Source: Pseudogracilibacillus auburnensis (GTDB lineage: Bacteria > Bacillota > Bacilli > Bacillales > Amphibacillaceae). From it: a stretch of DNA of 33,055 nucleotides. The DNA lies in contig NZ_QJJQ01000027.1 in NCBI RefSeq assembly GCF_003201975.1, forward strand, positions 1-33,055, given 5' to 3'. This document shows, piece after piece, positions 1 to 8,461 of this stretch (its first letter is position 1; every line of letters begins with the position of its first letter). The translations under genes and the position numbers were made by a program. The notes under the pieces are model-generated. The model saw only the letters and a list, made by a program, of their open reading frames with translations, had not been told where the DNA came from and did no database searches.

Positions 1-72
1 CAAAAAGAGGCATAAGGACTCTTAATTAAGGTTGCCCAAAAATACACTTTTAGTAAAAATAAGGGGTGGAAC

Positions 73-204
73 TTGACAGTTTCGTTCATATCAGTGAATT
101 CGGATTCCACACAAACATGGAATGTTTACTTTGTCTTCAAAGATAATATTGCCTACACAAAAAGTCATGACATATTGAAACTAATGGATGAAAAAAGGGG
201 ATAA
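73..204 (+). CDS. possible small or 3'-remnant protein, 43 aa
   Basis: The frame is open from position 16 to a TAA at 202-204 and reads like protein (mixed polar and aromatic residues, ending DILKLMDEKRG). A TTG at 73 lies 6 nt after an AAGGGG stretch that could serve as ribosome binding site, which would give a 43-residue soluble peptide. Equally, it may be the decayed 3' end of a longer gene, since an in-frame TAA sits at 13-15. I recognise no family. A hairpin at 239-270 follows as a plausible terminator. This is a weak call resting on an open frame and local spacing only. Confidence 0.25.
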   Translation: MTVSFISVNSDSTQTWNVYFVFKDNIAYTKSHDILKLMDEKRG

Positions 205-238
205 AATACTCTCGACCGTCCGTGTAAAATTTTTAAAA

Positions 239-270
239 AAGAATTAGAGGAAAAAACCCCTTCAATTCTT
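239..270 (+). terminator. hairpin terminator, probably bidirectional
   Basis: AAGAATTAGAGG pairs imperfectly with CCCTTCAATTCTT around an A-rich loop, and is followed by CTTTATTTT on the plus strand. A-tracts precede it on the other side, so it could also act on the minus strand. Confidence 0.4.
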
Positions 271-340
271 CTTTATTTTCTCATTATAATTTTATGAATT
301 TTTCAATCGGATGTTTTTCAGTGACCTCAAGAAAGGCATC

Positions 341-450
341 GGTGAGACCCTGCCCCGGCAAGGGGTATGCCGACGTTGGCCATCCTTTAATTTCGAAAGA
401 GGAGGCTCACCAGCCGCCCGCGGAAAGCGAAGTATATTTCCAGAGCGGGT
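341..450 (+). repeat. degenerate copy of a common Bacillaceae intergenic palindromic repeat
   Basis: The block begins GGTGAGACCCTGCC and ends GGAGGCTCACC followed by GCCCGCGGAAAGCGAAG and ATTTCCAGAGCGGG. GGTGAG (341-346) pairs with CTCACC (406-411). This layout (GGTGAGACCCCGCAGG, loop, GGAGGCTCACC, CCGCGGAAAGCGAAG) is one I remember as a multi-copy intergenic element in alkaliphilic and halotolerant Bacillaceae. The central part here (about 355-400) is diverged and the usual 5' arm is missing, so the copy looks eroded. Local GC is clearly higher than the surroundings. The family match is from memory, not a search. Confidence 0.6.
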
Positions 451-521
451 TATATGCAGCTACCATTGTTCGGGTTTTTCTTTGGTGATGGTGAAAATAC
501 TTTTGTCCCAGTCTCTTATTT

Positions 522-1724
522 TTATCCTTTATTCGATGATAAAAAGTATGGATCAACCTTCTCATATTTAATCCATGTTACTAACATGATTGATCCTGTA
601 ATAATGAGTAAAGCACTTGTGACGAAAAATACGGATGAAATCCCAAAGATACCCGCTAGAACCCCGCCAAGTGCAGGCCCGATCATATTTCCAAGAAATC
701 GTAAACTTGTGTTATACCCTAATACTTCCCCTTGCATCGATAAAGGTGCTTCTTGTCGGACATAAGCTATCCGTGTTGGGACGATTCCACCGATAGCAAT
801 TCCGAGGAGAAAGCGTAAAATGACGAGTTGCCAAATATTTGTGACAAATGCTCCAGGGAAATAAACGATTCCTGCCATGAATAAAAGAATGATTAAGATT
901 TTTGTGTGACCAATCTTGTCCCCTAAACTTCCCCACCGTCTTGCAAAAAATAAATTTCCAAGTCCGGCAGCGGAAAAAGCGAGCCCAGAAAAGAAGGCAA
1001 TACTCGCAGTTCCATGTAACTCAACAACATATAAAGATAAAATTGGTTGGATACTAAAGTGGGCTATTTGTACTAGCGCTGATGTAATCATCACGATAAA
1101 TAAAACAGGGTGTTGGACAATATGTTTGATGACTTCTTTACTTGAATATATTTTTCGATCTTCTTTGTTTGTTACTTTCAATTGCATTTCTTTAATTCCA
1201 AACAAGACAATTAAGGACGATAAGAAAATAGTAATGGAAACCCATTTAAATGTAGCACTATAGCCAAATGAGTCAGCGATAATTCCACCTAATAAAGGAC
1301 CCATTAATGTGCCAGTTATACTACCTGTTTGTAAGGAACCGAGTACGCGACCAGCAATTTCTTTCGGCGTTTGTGTTGAAATGAATGCTTGCGACATTGG
1401 GATAAATCCAGTAAAGACCCCCGTAAAAAATCGCAATAAAAAAAGTTGCCATACTGTTGTGGCAAACCCCATGAGAAGCACAGAAACTGCAAGCCCTGTC
1501 GCTGATATGATTAAAATATTTTTTCGACCGTACTTATCACCAATTCGTCCCCATATCGGTGAAAAGATAAAGGCGGTAACAAACGTAATGGCAAAAATCC
1601 AACCAGACCAGCTCTGGACATAGGCAGTAGAAAAGTTCCCGAATGTTTCAATGTAAAGGGAGATAAATGGTAAAACCATTGTCATGCTTCCCGCAATAAA
1701 AAAGTTAGCAAACCACATGATCAC
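522..1724 (-). CDS. MFS drug-type efflux transporter
   Basis: A 400-residue, very hydrophobic protein with about 12 membrane segments. It carries the MFS signature between TM2 and TM3 (SPIWGRIGDKYGRKN, near residues 58-72) and its degenerate repeat in the second half (ARRWGSLGDKIGHTK). These place it in the major facilitator superfamily, in the 12-TM drug/H+ antiporter type (MdtG/YttB-like); the substrate is not readable. The start is uncertain: GTG at 1724 has no good ribosome binding site, while the frame stays open upstream (reading ...SLIKRNVV before it), and an AGAAAGAAG stretch lies about 55 nt upstream but is followed by no ATG/GTG/TTG in frame. The first TM as called is short, so a few N-terminal residues may be missing. 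It is transcribed toward the 341-450 repeat and away from the DUF4870 gene. Confidence 0.85.
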   Translation of the reverse strand: MIMWFANFFIAGSMTMVLPFISLYIETFGNFSTAYVQSWSGWIFAITFVTAFIFSPIWGRIGDKYGRKNILIISATGLAVSVLLMGFATTVWQLFLLRFFTGVFTGFIPMSQAFISTQTPKEIAGRVLGSLQTGSITGTLMGPLLGGIIADSFGYSATFKWVSITIFLSSLIVLFGIKEMQLKVTNKEDRKIYSSKEVIKHIVQHPVLFIVMITSALVQIAHFSIQPILSLYVVELHGTASIAFFSGLAFSAAGLGNLFFARRWGSLGDKIGHTKILIILLFMAGIVYFPGAFVTNIWQLVILRFLLGIAIGGIVPTRIAYVRQEAPLSMQGEVLGYNTSLRFLGNMIGPALGGVLAGIFGISSVFFVTSALLIITGSIMLVTWIKYEKVDPYFLSSNKG

Positions 1725-1938
1725 GACATTTCGTTTAATGAGTGATTTTTGATAACTAATAATAACACTTCTTTCTATTTTTTTTATTTCACTAACTTAA
1801 TTATAGCAGTTATCCACAGGTAACTACATATATCTGCTCAAAAGAGGAAATCGATTGAATGATTGGTTATCAGGAGCAATACTTTTAGCATAGCAAAAGG
1901 CTCTCATCATGAAGGAAGAAGTAGGTTATTTAATCCTA

Positions 1939-1963
1939 AATTGTGTAATATACATACACAATT
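1939..1963. promoter_or_regulatory. 25-bp dyad, candidate operator
   Basis: AATTGTGTA and TACACAATT are perfect 9-bp inverted arms separated by 7 nt. It lies about 100 nt upstream of the DUF4870 gene, between that gene and the divergent MFS gene, as expected of an operator for a dimeric regulator. No promoter was convincingly placed, although a TATAAT lies at 2007-2012. Confidence 0.35.
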
Positions 1964-2065
1964 ATATAGGATTATTTTACTGTCTTTTCCAAAAGGTCTA
2001 GTAAAATATAATAATCTTTGTTAAACTTTCCTTTCGAAGAGATTAATAGGAAAGGAGTGTGTACA

Positions 2066-2500
2066 ATGGTAGAAAAAAAGGACGAAGAAAAGGTACATCA
2101 TTCTACAGAAGAACAAGTTGAAGATGAAGTAACGACTGAAATAGTAGCCGGAAATGACGAAGATGAAACGTCTGGCTCTTCTTTAAATTTAGATGAAAAC
2201 GTTGCAGGCTTATTATGCTATTTAGGTACATTTGTAACTGGTATTATATTTCTTATCCTGGAAAAGAAAAGTAGGTTTGTTCGTTTTCATGCCATGCAAT
2301 CGACTGTTTTCTTCGTCGGCATTTGGGTTGTTTATTTTGTCGTTGACTTTCTTCCGGTTATTGGTTGGCTATTAACTTCGATATGCTCATTATTTGCTTT
2401 TATTATGTGGATTGTTCTTATGGTTAAAGCGTATCAAAAAGAGTTTTTTAAGCTACCTGTTGTTGGACAAATAGCGGATGATTTTTTAAAGAAATTATAG
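2066..2500 (+). CDS. DUF4870 (Tic20-like) membrane protein
   Basis: 144 residues. The first 45 are highly acidic and hydrophilic (many E/D), then three membrane segments follow at about 46-66, 77-93 and 99-121. The block FVRFHAMQS before the second segment is typical of DUF4870 proteins, small bacterial membrane proteins distantly related to Tic20; function unknown. ATG at 2066 is chosen because AAAGGAG lies 6-7 nt before it; an upstream in-frame start at 2018 has no such site. The gene stands alone and ends at a strong terminator shared with the convergent flavoprotein gene. Confidence 0.8.
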   Translation: MVEKKDEEKVHHSTEEQVEDEVTTEIVAGNDEDETSGSSLNLDENVAGLLCYLGTFVTGIIFLILEKKSRFVRFHAMQSTVFFVGIWVVYFVVDFLPVIGWLLTSICSLFAFIMWIVLMVKAYQKEFFKLPVVGQIADDFLKKL

Positions 2501-2507
2501 TAATAGA

Positions 2508-2557
2508 AAAGGAAAAAGATCTAGATTGTATTTGGACAATCTAGATCTTTTTCCTTT
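2508..2557. terminator. 22-bp bidirectional terminator hairpin
   Basis: A perfect 22-nt inverted repeat (2508-2529 and 2536-2557) around a 6-nt loop. The arms carry A-rich and T-rich ends, so it works as a Rho-independent terminator in both directions. It sits between the convergent genes at 2066 and 2575. Confidence 0.9.
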
Positions 2558-2574
2558 ATACTTATTTAGTAATA

Positions 2575-3849
2575 TTATTTGTAAGAAAGCGCACGGCGAG
2601 CAGCATTTGTTCCGGCCAATCTCCCAGTCACTAACGCAGCAGTAATATTATAGCCGCCAGTATATCCATGAATATCTAAAATTTCCCCACAAAAAAATAG
2701 TCGCCCCATTAATTTAGATTCCATCGTATTAGGTATGATTTCCTTTGTTGAAACACCGCCGCCAGTGACAAATGCTTTTTCAATCGAAAGCGATCCATTT
2801 ACGTAAAAAGTAAAGTTTTTAATGTTATCGATGATTGTGCGAATAGTATCATTAGAAACATTTCCAGCCTTTAACTCTTCTCCGACTTCATTTTTATAGA
2901 GAAGATACGTTAGTAAACGCTCCGGAATTCCTGTCATATCTCGCAAAGTATTTTTAACCGATTTACGTGCATTTTTCTTTATTGCCGCAACAGTCATATT
3001 CATCAGTTGTTCCAGCTGTTCATTAGGTAACATATCGATTGCCATCAAGACACGTTTTTGCCTTCCCATCATCATCTCTTTCACAACAAATTGGGAACAA
3101 CGTAAAACAGCAGGACCCGAAATTCCAAAATGAGTAAACACCATATCCATTTGGTGGGTGATAATTGGTTTTCCTTTTTTGTTTAATACGGTTAATGCAA
3201 CATCACGTAAAGAAAGCCCTTGTAATGTTTTATCTTTAATAAAGCGTTCGTCTGATGTTAATGCAACTTCTGTCGGATAAAGGTCTGTTATCGTATGCCC
3301 CGCTTTTTTCGCCCAAGCGTAACCATCACCAGTAGAACCAGTATGGGGAACCGATTTGCCGCCAACTGCGATGACAACTGCTTTTGTATGTATTTTTTCC
3401 CCGTTTTGTAAAAGGATATGATGGGTTGTCTCTGTATAATGGATCGCTTTTACAGGAGTGGAAAGCTGCATATGTACTTCTAATTCATGTAGTCTATTAA
3501 CGAGTGTATCCACCACAGACTTTGCTGAATTGGAAACAGGAAACATCCGGCCATGATCCTCTTCTTTTAAGGCAATACCCATACGTTCAAAATAATCAAT
3601 GATATCGTAATTATTAAAAACAGAAAAGGCACTATATAAAAACTTTCCATTACCGGGAATGTTTTTTATTACTTCGTCTTGTGGTAGGCGATTCGTTACA
3701 TTACAACGTCCGCCACCAGAAATCGCAAGCTTCGTCCCAAGTTTTTGCCCTTTTTCAACTAACATCGTTTTCGCACCATGTTCAGCAGCAGATATGGCAG
3801 CCATTAATCCAGATGGACCACCACCAATAACTATTACGTCGTATATCAA
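2575..3849 (-). CDS. BaiN/HI0933 (YtfP-like) FAD-dependent oxidoreductase
   Basis: 424 residues, the usual length of the HI0933/BaiN flavoprotein family. The N-terminal dinucleotide-binding motif [12 protein letters not shown] (about 7-18) is followed by the family block [11 protein letters not shown] (about 44-54). The C-terminus has [10 protein letters not shown] and [17 protein letters not shown], which close the FAD site. Members are commonly annotated as NAD(P)/FAD-dependent or aminoacetone-oxidase-family proteins; the physiological substrate is mostly unknown. The start is TTG, with GAAAGGAATG as ribosome binding site about 8 nt upstream. It is monocistronic and convergent with the DUF4870 gene. 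Confidence 0.88.
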   Translation of the reverse strand: MIYDVIVIGGGPSGLMAAISAAEHGAKTMLVEKGQKLGTKLAISGGGRCNVTNRLPQDEVIKNIPGNGKFLYSAFSVFNNYDIIDYFERMGIALKEEDHGRMFPVSNSAKSVVDTLVNRLHELEVHMQLSTPVKAIHYTETTHHILLQNGEKIHTKAVVIAVGGKSVPHTGSTGDGYAWAKKAGHTITDLYPTEVALTSDERFIKDKTLQGLSLRDVALTVLNKKGKPIITHQMDMVFTHFGISGPAVLRCSQFVVKEMMMGRQKRVLMAIDMLPNEQLEQLMNMTVAAIKKNARKSVKNTLRDMTGIPERLLTYLLYKNEVGEELKAGNVSNDTIRTIIDNIKNFTFYVNGSLSIEKAFVTGGGVSTKEIIPNTMESKLMGRLFFCGEILDIHGYTGGYNITAALVTGRLAGTNAARRALSYK

Positions 3850-4255
3850 TTGTTTTCATTCCTTTCGCCCGTTAGTATCTTATCACTTAATGCTAGTAAC
3901 TCTCAAATATTAAAATCGAAAATATTGGGTAGAAAGGGATGGACGGGTTGACAGGGTTTAGGAAATTCCGAGTATGAAACCAAGGGTTCTATTGGTTTGT
4001 TTTGTAAAAGGCATAATACTAGTTAGTTTTTTTGCGTAATGTTGTGTTGAAGAGCCAATGCTGACTAATGGCGATAAATGCTAGCTTAAAACTTATAATG
4101 CTAACTTATTTCAAATAAATACTGGGCAAAAAACTAGAATATGTGGAATTCGGAAAAATACTAAGTGGTTGAAACTCCACATGTTTACATGTAGATACGG
4201 GGTGTAAAAATTAGATGAAAAGTTGCAATAGACAAAAAAACGACCTAGTTTGTTG
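3850..4255. other. intergenic stretch, no gene
   Basis: About 400 bases with no credible coding frame on either strand. The only structure seen is a degenerate 20-bp periodicity at about 4038-4178, described separately. Confidence 0.6.
4038..4178 (+). repeat. degenerate array of ~20-bp units
   Basis: Units start with AATG or AATA at 4038, 4057, 4077, 4097, 4118, 4138 and 4157, i.e. every 19-21 bp. The three central ones begin AATGCTGACTAA, AATGCTAGCTTA and AATGCTAACTTA; the outer ones are more diverged. The AATGC-N-N-A-S-T core resembles the cleaner array at 12428-12625, so both may derive from the same element. The outer units could be coincidence in AT-rich DNA. Confidence 0.35.
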
Positions 4256-4435
4256 TTAATCATTTCCTTTCTTCAGTTGTTCCTTAATAGCATCTATTTT
4301 CTTTTCGATGTTATCAAGTTGGTTTTTACGTTTAGAAAGAGAACGAAAAAACATGACACATAGAATAATGATGAGAAAAATGACCCCAAAATAGACCAAT
4401 ACAATTAAAAAGTCAACTGTATGGAAGCCACTCAC
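4256..4435 (-). CDS. small single-pass membrane protein, 59 aa
   Basis: The frame runs from GTG (4435-4433) to TAA (4258-4256). An AAAGGTGGTGAT ribosome binding site lies just upstream of the GTG. The product has a short N-terminus, one strong membrane segment (about residues 8-30, rich in V/I/L/F), then a basic stop-transfer stretch (RSLSKRKN) and a charged amphipathic, possibly coiled-coil tail (QLDNIEKKIDAIKEQLKKGND). This looks like an N-out/C-in membrane-anchored coiled-coil peptide, similar in layout to many unnamed small Bacillus proteins. Function unknown. The coding case rests on the binding site, the segment architecture and the absence of any competing gene. Confidence 0.65.
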   Translation of the reverse strand: MSGFHTVDFLIVLVYFGVIFLIIILCVMFFRSLSKRKNQLDNIEKKIDAIKEQLKKGND

Positions 4436-4591
4436 AATATCACCACCTTTAACTAATTTCTAACGATAGTGTACTATATATTGAAAAGTATTTAAAATGT
4501 GAAAAGAAGCAATGCTGTGTAAAGGCTCGTCATACTGTCCAAAGTCACAGATTATAATGTTGTGTAACAAATCTGAATCACTTAAATAAAC

Positions 4592-4619
4592 ACCTAGAGC
4601 AATTTAGCGCTCTAGGTGA
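4592..4619 (-). terminator. pepF terminator
   Basis: CACCTAGAGC (4592-4601) and GCTCTAGGTG (4610-4619) form a perfect 10-bp stem with an 8-nt loop directly after the pepF stop codon. On the minus strand it is followed by TTTATTT. Confidence 0.8.
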
Positions 4620-4625
4620 TTTTCA

Positions 4626-6437
4626 TTAATCATAACTTTTTTCCAACTGATCAACAAGGGAGCCGACGTAGGCGACAGCCTCTTTAATGGCATTAGGTTC
4701 AGACATATCTACACCTGCTTTTTTGGCAAGCTCAAGTGGTTTTAATGTTCCGCCCGCTTTTAAGACATCGAGCCAGCGATCAACAGCAGGCTTTCCTTCT
4801 GCCTTGATTTGTTGGGCAGCAGCTGTTGAAACAGTGAGTCCAGCTGAATAGGTGTAAGGGTATAACCCCATATAATAATGTGGTTGGCGCATCCAAGTTA
4901 GACCTGCACCATCGTCAATTTCAACTGCATCTCCCCAGAAATGTTCAATTGTTTCTTTTTTCTCACGACACAAAACATCTGCAGTAAGTGGTGTACCAGC
5001 TTCGGCTAAAGTATACACACGCCGTTGGAATTCGCCTTCCAATAAATGTGTAATAAAATTATGGTAGTACGTATCAAGTAATGAGCTGATGATCCAGCGC
5101 TTCATCCGGTTGTCGTCTGTTTTTTCAAGTAAATGCTCGGCTAGTAATAATTCGTTCATCGTCGATGGTGCTTCAACGAAATAGGTGGATGGGTCCGTAT
5201 TGACAAGTTCTTGGTTTTTCCCGGCTAGATAAAAATGTCCAGCATGGCCAAGTTCATGAGCTAATGTAAATGTCCCGCGCATCATATCTGTCCACGTAAT
5301 TAAAATATACGGATGAATGCCGTATGGGCTTGAACAAAAGGCGCCAGATTGTTTCCCAACATTATCTGCTCGATCAATCCAACGTTCAGAAAATGCTTTC
5401 TCCATAATGGCACTATATTCTGCACCGAGCACTTGTAAGGCATCTAAAATCATCTCTTTTGCATCATCATATGTTGTTGTTGGGTTATACTGTGGATCGA
5501 GCGGTGCTTTTAAGTCACAAAACGTTATTTTATCGAGTCCATATTCTTTTTGTTTTAATTTCGCAAGTCTTCTCATATGTGGTGCTAGTTCTTCTTGAAT
5601 CACATTTAGTTGATTTTCGTACATTTCTTCTGTTACTTGTTGGGAATGAAGTAACATCTTTGTGACAGATTCATAGCCACGTAGTTTTGCCAAAGTTACT
5701 TGTTTCGTTACTTCTGTTGCGTAGGTTGCGGCATATGTATGTTTGTATTGATCCAATGTTTTAATAAAAGAGTCATAAGCATTTTGGCGTGTTACTGTAT
5801 CAGCCGCCATTTCATAACGATCTTCATAGAGGGTCTCTGACATGGGAAGTTCTCTACCTGAATGATCAACAATCGGATCAAACTGCATATCAGATGTTTT
5901 ACTTCTTTCATAAATCATATAAGGTGCATCATGTACTTCACTTAAAGCAGCTAATATTTTTTCAATTTCAGGAGCAAGAGTAAATGGCTTTTTTTCCATT
6001 ATATCTGCGAGCATCTTTTCATACGTCTGTAAATTAGGTTCTTCCTTAATAAAATTTTCAATTGTTTCTTCGGGAATAGTTAATAGTTCTGATTCAACAA
6101 AAGATAGCTCTGCACCAATGTCAGCAAATGCCGATGCTACTTTTGCTGAACCTGCCTGGTATTCAGGATTCGTTCCATCACTACTAGTTCGTAACATTGC
6201 ATATGTAGCAACACGAATCAGCCGTTTTTGAAAGGCTTCTAGTGTTTTTAAAGCACCTAGTAAAGTTTCTGCATCTTCGCCTAATCTAGATTGATATTGC
6301 GTAACCGTATGTACATCCTCTTGTACGGATACTAGTTCCGCTTCCCAAACGAGCTCATTTGGGAACAAATCTTCTAAATTCCACGTTTCTTCCACTGGAA
6401 CTTCATCACGAGTCATTCTTATAGTTTTTGTAGACAT
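4626..6437 (-). CDS. pepF: oligoendopeptidase F (M3 metallopeptidase)
   Basis: 603 residues, the normal PepF length. The zinc motif HELGH (His394, Glu395, His398 in TLAHELGHAGH) is present, and the third-ligand region (STMNELLLAEHLL) follows some 25 residues later. The N-terminal M3 helical domain (about 30-190) and the conserved block SSPYGIHPYILI are also visible. PepF is a cytoplasmic peptidase that cuts oligopeptides of about 7-17 residues. ATG at 6437 is chosen because GGAAGGGGAA lies 5-6 nt before it, giving the typical start MSTKT; an upstream in-frame start would add nine residues without support. It is a single gene with its own terminator. A near-consensus catabolite site lies 37 nt upstream. 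Confidence 0.93.
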   Translation of the reverse strand: MSTKTIRMTRDEVPVEETWNLEDLFPNELVWEAELVSVQEDVHTVTQYQSRLGEDAETLLGALKTLEAFQKRLIRVATYAMLRTSSDGTNPEYQAGSAKVASAFADIGAELSFVESELLTIPEETIENFIKEEPNLQTYEKMLADIMEKKPFTLAPEIEKILAALSEVHDAPYMIYERSKTSDMQFDPIVDHSGRELPMSETLYEDRYEMAADTVTRQNAYDSFIKTLDQYKHTYAATYATEVTKQVTLAKLRGYESVTKMLLHSQQVTEEMYENQLNVIQEELAPHMRRLAKLKQKEYGLDKITFCDLKAPLDPQYNPTTTYDDAKEMILDALQVLGAEYSAIMEKAFSERWIDRADNVGKQSGAFCSSPYGIHPYILITWTDMMRGTFTLAHELGHAGHFYLAGKNQELVNTDPSTYFVEAPSTMNELLLAEHLLEKTDDNRMKRWIISSLLDTYYHNFITHLLEGEFQRRVYTLAEAGTPLTADVLCREKKETIEHFWGDAVEIDDGAGLTWMRQPHYYMGLYPYTYSAGLTVSTAAAQQIKAEGKPAVDRWLDVLKAGGTLKPLELAKKAGVDMSEPNAIKEAVAYVGSLVDQLEKSYD

Positions 6438-6474
6438 AAAAATTCCCCTTCCATGAATTGTCATTAATTATTAG

Positions 6475-6488
6475 TGTAAACGAAAACG
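6475..6488. promoter_or_regulatory. near-consensus cre-like site upstream of pepF
   Basis: TGTAAACGAAAACG matches the CcpA consensus TGNAANCGNNNNCA at all but the last defined base. It lies about 40 nt upstream of the pepF start. A 13/14 match in AT-rich DNA is only suggestive. Confidence 0.25.
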
Positions 6489-6646
6489 TGGAAAAATTAT
6501 ATTATTTACTACCCTACTTATTTTTAGCTTAAGGATAAAAGTGTTTTAATCGCCGTAAAGCAAACATAAAAATCTATCATTTTGCAAGATCACGTTGTTG
6601 TAATTAGTAATAAATGGTACTATTTATTCAAAAGGAGGAGTTCGAT

Positions 6647-6667
6647 GTGATTCGTTACCAACTGTGA
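6647..6667 (+). other. possible 6-codon leader ORF
   Basis: A very strong AAAGGAGGAG is followed at normal spacing not by the downstream gene but by GTG ATT CGT TAC CAA CTG TGA, a six-residue peptide MIRYQL. It lies 70 nt before the hydrolase start and could be a translated leader or the remnant of a lost gene start. Confidence 0.2.
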
Positions 6668-6738
6668 AAAGCTTAACTGAATGTACTTTTACCAAAAGGG
6701 ATAACAATTTTCGTAAAAGACATTCAGGAGGGACAAAA

Positions 6739-7758
6739 ATGGATAAACAAAAAATAGGAAATAGATTAACAAAACTGCAACAAGAATTACGTTTTTCTGG
6801 GGCTTTTTATGCTCATCATAATGAAAAAGTAGTAGCAGAGAGCTATGGTTATGCAAATCGTTCGGAAAAAATAAAAAATGAATTAGCCACGCGGTTTTCT
6901 ATTGCATCTGGTAGTAAAATCTTTACATCTGTTGCTATTTGTCAATTAGTTGAAAAGGATAAAATTGCATTTGATACAAAGGTGAAAGACTTTTTGGAAA
7001 TTGATTTTCCTTATTTAGACCAAAACGTGACTATCGACCATTTATTGACGCATACATCTGGCGTTCCAGATTATTTTGATGAGGATACAATGGATGATTA
7101 TGAGGTACTTTGGGAAAGTCTTCCGATGTACCGTGTTCGAAGTGCAAGAGATTTTTTACCGTTGTTTCAATATAAAAGGATGGAGAATAAACGAGGAAAC
7201 TTTTTTAAATACAACAATACTGGCTATATAATATTAGGGTTAATTATTGAACAGGTCAGTGGTATTGATTATTCCGAATATATTGAGCAAAATATTTTTC
7301 AAAAAGTCGGAATGGCGAATTCGGGATATTTTTCTATGGATGCATTGCCGGAACAGGTAGCGCTTGGATACATCGAAAATACAAATGGTCAAGTAAAAAC
7401 GAATATTTTTTCTTTACCAGCAAAAGGTGGACCTGATGGCGGAGCATATGTAACAGTAAAAGATATTGTAACGTTTTGGAAAGCTTTATTGGCTGGCGAA
7501 GTTGTGTCAAAAAAAATGACCGAAATAATGCTTAAACCGAGAGTCATAGTTGATGATGATATTTTATACGGTTATGGCGGATATTTTGAGATGAATGAAA
7601 AATCAGTAGTGAAATATATCCAAATGGGATATGATCCTGGCGTGAATTATCGACTGGTGCATTATCCGGATTTAGATCTGACCATCGCTGTATGCTCGAA
7701 TAATTCGGATAGTGCTTACGAAATGTTGAAAGAAATGGAACGTATGATGTTGAAATAG
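6739..7758 (+). CDS. beta-lactamase/PBP-fold serine hydrolase
   Basis: 339 residues of the class C beta-lactamase/D-alanyl-D-alanine carboxypeptidase superfamily (Pfam Beta-lactamase). The catalytic SxxK is S57-G-S-K60 (in SIASGSKIFT), the second motif YxN is Y158-N-N160, and the family signature LLTHTSGVPDY is present near 102-112. The third HxG-type motif is not obvious; QMGYDPGV occupies the expected region. There is no signal peptide or membrane segment, so it is probably an intracellular esterase or peptidase rather than a resistance enzyme. ATG at 6739 has AGGAGGG 6 nt upstream, which outweighs the in-frame GTG at 6664. It is transcribed divergently from pepF. Confidence 0.85.
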   Translation: MDKQKIGNRLTKLQQELRFSGAFYAHHNEKVVAESYGYANRSEKIKNELATRFSIASGSKIFTSVAICQLVEKDKIAFDTKVKDFLEIDFPYLDQNVTIDHLLTHTSGVPDYFDEDTMDDYEVLWESLPMYRVRSARDFLPLFQYKRMENKRGNFFKYNNTGYIILGLIIEQVSGIDYSEYIEQNIFQKVGMANSGYFSMDALPEQVALGYIENTNGQVKTNIFSLPAKGGPDGGAYVTVKDIVTFWKALLAGEVVSKKMTEIMLKPRVIVDDDILYGYGGYFEMNEKSVVKYIQMGYDPGVNYRLVHYPDLDLTIAVCSNNSDSAYEMLKEMERMMLK

Positions 7759-7968
7759 TAAGAGGTAATAACTCCATATCCAAACACCTTGGCACGTAGT
7801 TATTAAACAGCGAAGCATTTATTCAGTTGTTACCTAGCTGAGGTTAACTACAATAAATTGCTGAGGTGTTGGATGAGGTTTACTGAACTAAAGTGCTCGT
7901 TAATGGTTTTTTGTAAGAAAGTTGAAACATTTATATAAGTAACTCGTATAAGGTGGTGCCATTGTTAA

Positions 7969-8409
7969 ATGGTTTTTCGTTCAGAAATCGACACTTTTTT
8001 TATTCGTTTTATGTTGATAGTGGTACTAATAATTGGTGTAGCGACATTTTGGCCTCTGTTCCTTGAAGGTGGTAAGGCTTTACCTGTAATTATCATCTTG
8101 ACTTCAATATTTCTTATTGTGATAAGCTTTATTTTATGGAGTGCTTTTTCAGTTAAATATGTTTTTTATCAAGACTATTTATTTGTAAAAGGCGGACCAT
8201 TTAGAAGTAGGATTCAATATGAGCAAATAACAAAAGTTTCACCTACAACTGAGATTTTTACAGGTTATAGAATATTGTCATCAAGAGATGGACTCGAAAT
8301 ATTTTATAAAACAGCGGCTTTAGGAAGTGTGAAAATTTCACCTAAGGATAAAAAGGAGTTTATCAATGAGATAAAAGAACGTTGTCCAAACGTAAAGGTT
8401 CAAGAATGA
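7969..8409 (+). CDS. YyaB-like PH-domain membrane protein (DUF1200)
   Basis: 146 residues. Two membrane segments (about 10-31 and 37-57) are followed by a cytoplasmic bacterial PH-like domain (about 60-142) with the typical strands YVFYQDYLFVKGGPFRSRI, ITKVSPT, and the C-terminal block VKISPKDKKEFINEIKERCPN. This is the pattern of the YyaB/bPH_6 family; the SunI-type lantibiotic immunity proteins are structurally related, but nothing nearby makes a bacteriocin. Function unknown. AAGGTGGTG lies about 11 nt before the ATG. It precedes the broken MFS gene on the same strand with a hairpin in between. Confidence 0.72.
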   Translation: MVFRSEIDTFFIRFMLIVVLIIGVATFWPLFLEGGKALPVIIILTSIFLIVISFILWSAFSVKYVFYQDYLFVKGGPFRSRIQYEQITKVSPTTEIFTGYRILSSRDGLEIFYKTAALGSVKISPKDKKEFINEIKERCPNVKVQE

Positions 8410-8461
8410 GCTTTATTTAGACCAATCATTAGTAAGTTTGGCATGGAAAATAAATACTTGT

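Noticed and set aside
341-480. Riboswitch or structured RNA such as SRP or 6S RNA
   Set aside because: The conserved blocks of those RNAs are not present; the GGTGAGACC/GGCTCACC and GCGGAAAGCGAAG pattern fits a dispersed repeat instead.
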